Positions 63,146-64,000 of a stretch of 64,000 nucleotides of DNA are shown piece by piece. Within the stretch, counting starts at the first letter, position 1. Each line of letters starts with the position of its first letter. Both the position numbers and the translations under genes were made by a program. The notes beneath the pieces are model-generated. The model was not told where the DNA came from, did no database searches, and worked only from the letters and a program-made list of their open reading frames with translations. Source of the DNA: an uncultured Bacteroidota bacterium (GTDB lineage: Bacteria; Bacteroidota; Bacteroidia; 2-12-FULL-35-15); contig CAINDA010000062.1 in NCBI GenBank assembly GCA_903847205.1, positions 81,573-145,572 of the forward strand. The letters run 5' to 3'.

Positions 63146-63868
63146 ATGGAAAACATCCGAATACAAACTACCCAAAACGTTGATATTGAATATGAGCTTG
63201 CAAGTATCGGCGACCGTATTCTGGCAACACTCCTGGATTATTTATTTTTTACTGCTTATGGCTTGCTGCTGTTATTATTAGCTGCTCTCACCAAAGGAGT
63301 AATTTTTGAAAGTATGGGACTTGATGTTTTGTATTCTTTACCCATATTATTATATGATCTTTTATGCGAAACTTTTTTGGAGGGAAAATCTTTCGGCAAA
63401 ATGATTATGAAAATTAAAGTTGTAAAACTCGACGGCACCCAGGCCGATTTCGGCGCTTACCTCCTGCGATGGCTGTTGCGTATTGTTGATACAAAAGTTC
63501 TTTCAGGCGCCATTGCTCTTATTGCAATTTTAGTGAATGGAAAAGGACAGCGCATCGGCGATATGGCTGCAGGAACAACTGTAATAAAAATGAAACAGAA
63601 AGTGCAGCTGAGTGACACTATCCTGACAAGGGTAAAACCTGATTACACAGTGGTTTTCCCGGAAGCCGCAAAACTCAGCGATAATGATGTTGCAATAATT
63701 AAGGAAGTAGTAGCTGTATGCATTCAGTCAAATAATTACGAAGCACTTAATAAGCTGGCTCTGAAAACCAAGGAAACAATGGGTATTACGACCAATCTGC
63801 CCCATGCGCAGTTTCTAACAGCGGTAGTTCAGGATTACAGTTATCTTGGAAGCAGCTGGAATAATTAG
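63146..63868 (+). CDS. RDD family membrane protein
   Basis: A 240-residue protein. An RDD domain occupies about residues 10-150: ASIGDRILATLLDYLFFTAY has the Arg-Asp in the first helix, SFGKMIMKIKVVKLDGTQAD follows the second, and GQRIGDMAAGTTVIKM ends the third. The C-terminal about 90 residues are soluble and helical. RDD proteins are often encoded beside SpoIIM/MoxR/DUF58 clusters, as here, divergently across 142 bp. The function in this setting is unknown; some RDD proteins act in transport. Confidence 0.92.
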   Translation: MENIRIQTTQNVDIEYELASIGDRILATLLDYLFFTAYGLLLLLLAALTKGVIFESMGLDVLYSLPILLYDLLCETFLEGKSFGKMIMKIKVVKLDGTQADFGAYLLRWLLRIVDTKVLSGAIALIAILVNGKGQRIGDMAAGTTVIKMKQKVQLSDTILTRVKPDYTVVFPEAAKLSDNDVAIIKEVVAVCIQSNNYEALNKLALKTKETMGITTNLPHAQFLTAVVQDYSYLGSSWNN

Positions 63869-63931
63869 TCGAATACCAAAAAGTTCTATAGCCTAACGAT
63901 ATCAACAATATCGGTTAAAAAGATGTTATAA

Positions 63932-63977
63932 AAATCTGCAAGAAAAGCATAAAATTATTCATAAAACTTGCAGATTT
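63932..63977 (+). terminator. Possible long-loop hairpin after the RDD gene
   Basis: AAATCTGCAAG and its exact complement CTTGCAGATTT are separated by 24 nt, about 65 nt after the stop codon. A short CGATAT/ATATCG hairpin lies just before (63897-63913). The weak T-run makes terminator function uncertain. Confidence 0.4.
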
Positions 63978-64000
63978 GTATATGCTTTCAAAACCAAAAA

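Overview
The window looks like chromosomal DNA of a Bacteroidota bacterium. It is AT-rich and carries several proteins with type IX secretion (T9SS) sorting domains of both types: type A (7691-10288, 50506-53652) and type B / gliding-motility-associated (13268-16906, 19892-23515, 23705-28360). Other pointers are PorP/SprF- and PorE-like partners, a TonB-dependent receptor with a carboxypeptidase-regulatory-like N-terminus, LytS/LytR-type signalling with TPR sensors, and TAnnTTTG promoter boxes. I see no rRNA, tRNA, CRISPR array, prophage or intact insertion sequence.

Layout. 1-3942 (minus strand): a partial YyaL-type thioredoxin-fold protein, a 2-hydroxyacid dehydrogenase, a small secreted protein and an M1 aminopeptidase lipoprotein. 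4291-6845: an AMACR-like family III CoA-transferase/racemase and an LCAD/IVD-like acyl-CoA dehydrogenase, probably branched or long-chain acyl-CoA degradation. 7045-12851: an exported unknown protein, a BNR/Asp-box T9SS cargo and a TonB receptor. 13268-31686: a surface-protein region with two paralogous SBBP-repeat proteins of about 1,200 residues and one protein with nine tandem 93-residue repeats, followed by a PorP/SprF-like protein and a PorE-like TPR/propeller/OmpA-like protein. A fibronectin-III protein, DoxX and YceI lie between the two paralogs. 31822-40103: DUF6341-like and DUF6427 membrane proteins, PurQ, a tiny lipoprotein, FeoA/FeoB, a SprT-like protein, an aminotransferase and a mannose-1-phosphate guanylyltransferase. 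40384-44932: an S41 peptidase, a small outer-membrane protein and fumarase C. 45300-50073: two paralogous TPR sensors, one ending in a SpoIIE phosphatase and one in a LytS-type kinase, plus a LytTR regulator. 50272-55309: a small membrane protein, a T9SS type A PKD protein, an ArsC-like protein and RF2 (prfB) with its +1 frameshift site. 55438-63868: a small membrane protein, RecX, and a minus-strand SpoIIM / membrane protein / DUF4129 / DUF4350 / MoxR / DUF58 cluster, with an RDD protein divergent at the end.

The least ordinary material is non-coding or repetitive. There is an 11-unit, exactly 21-bp tandem array just after the stop codon of a surface-protein gene; a ten-unit heptamer array just after moxR; and five copies of a GC-rich palindrome, four of them forming two inverted pairs, two of which encode the N-termini of proteins. 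There is a 9 x 279-bp coding repeat with a three-unit higher-order period, and several inverted repeats with 4-5-nt spacers that look like operators. No complete new defence or mobile system is evident.
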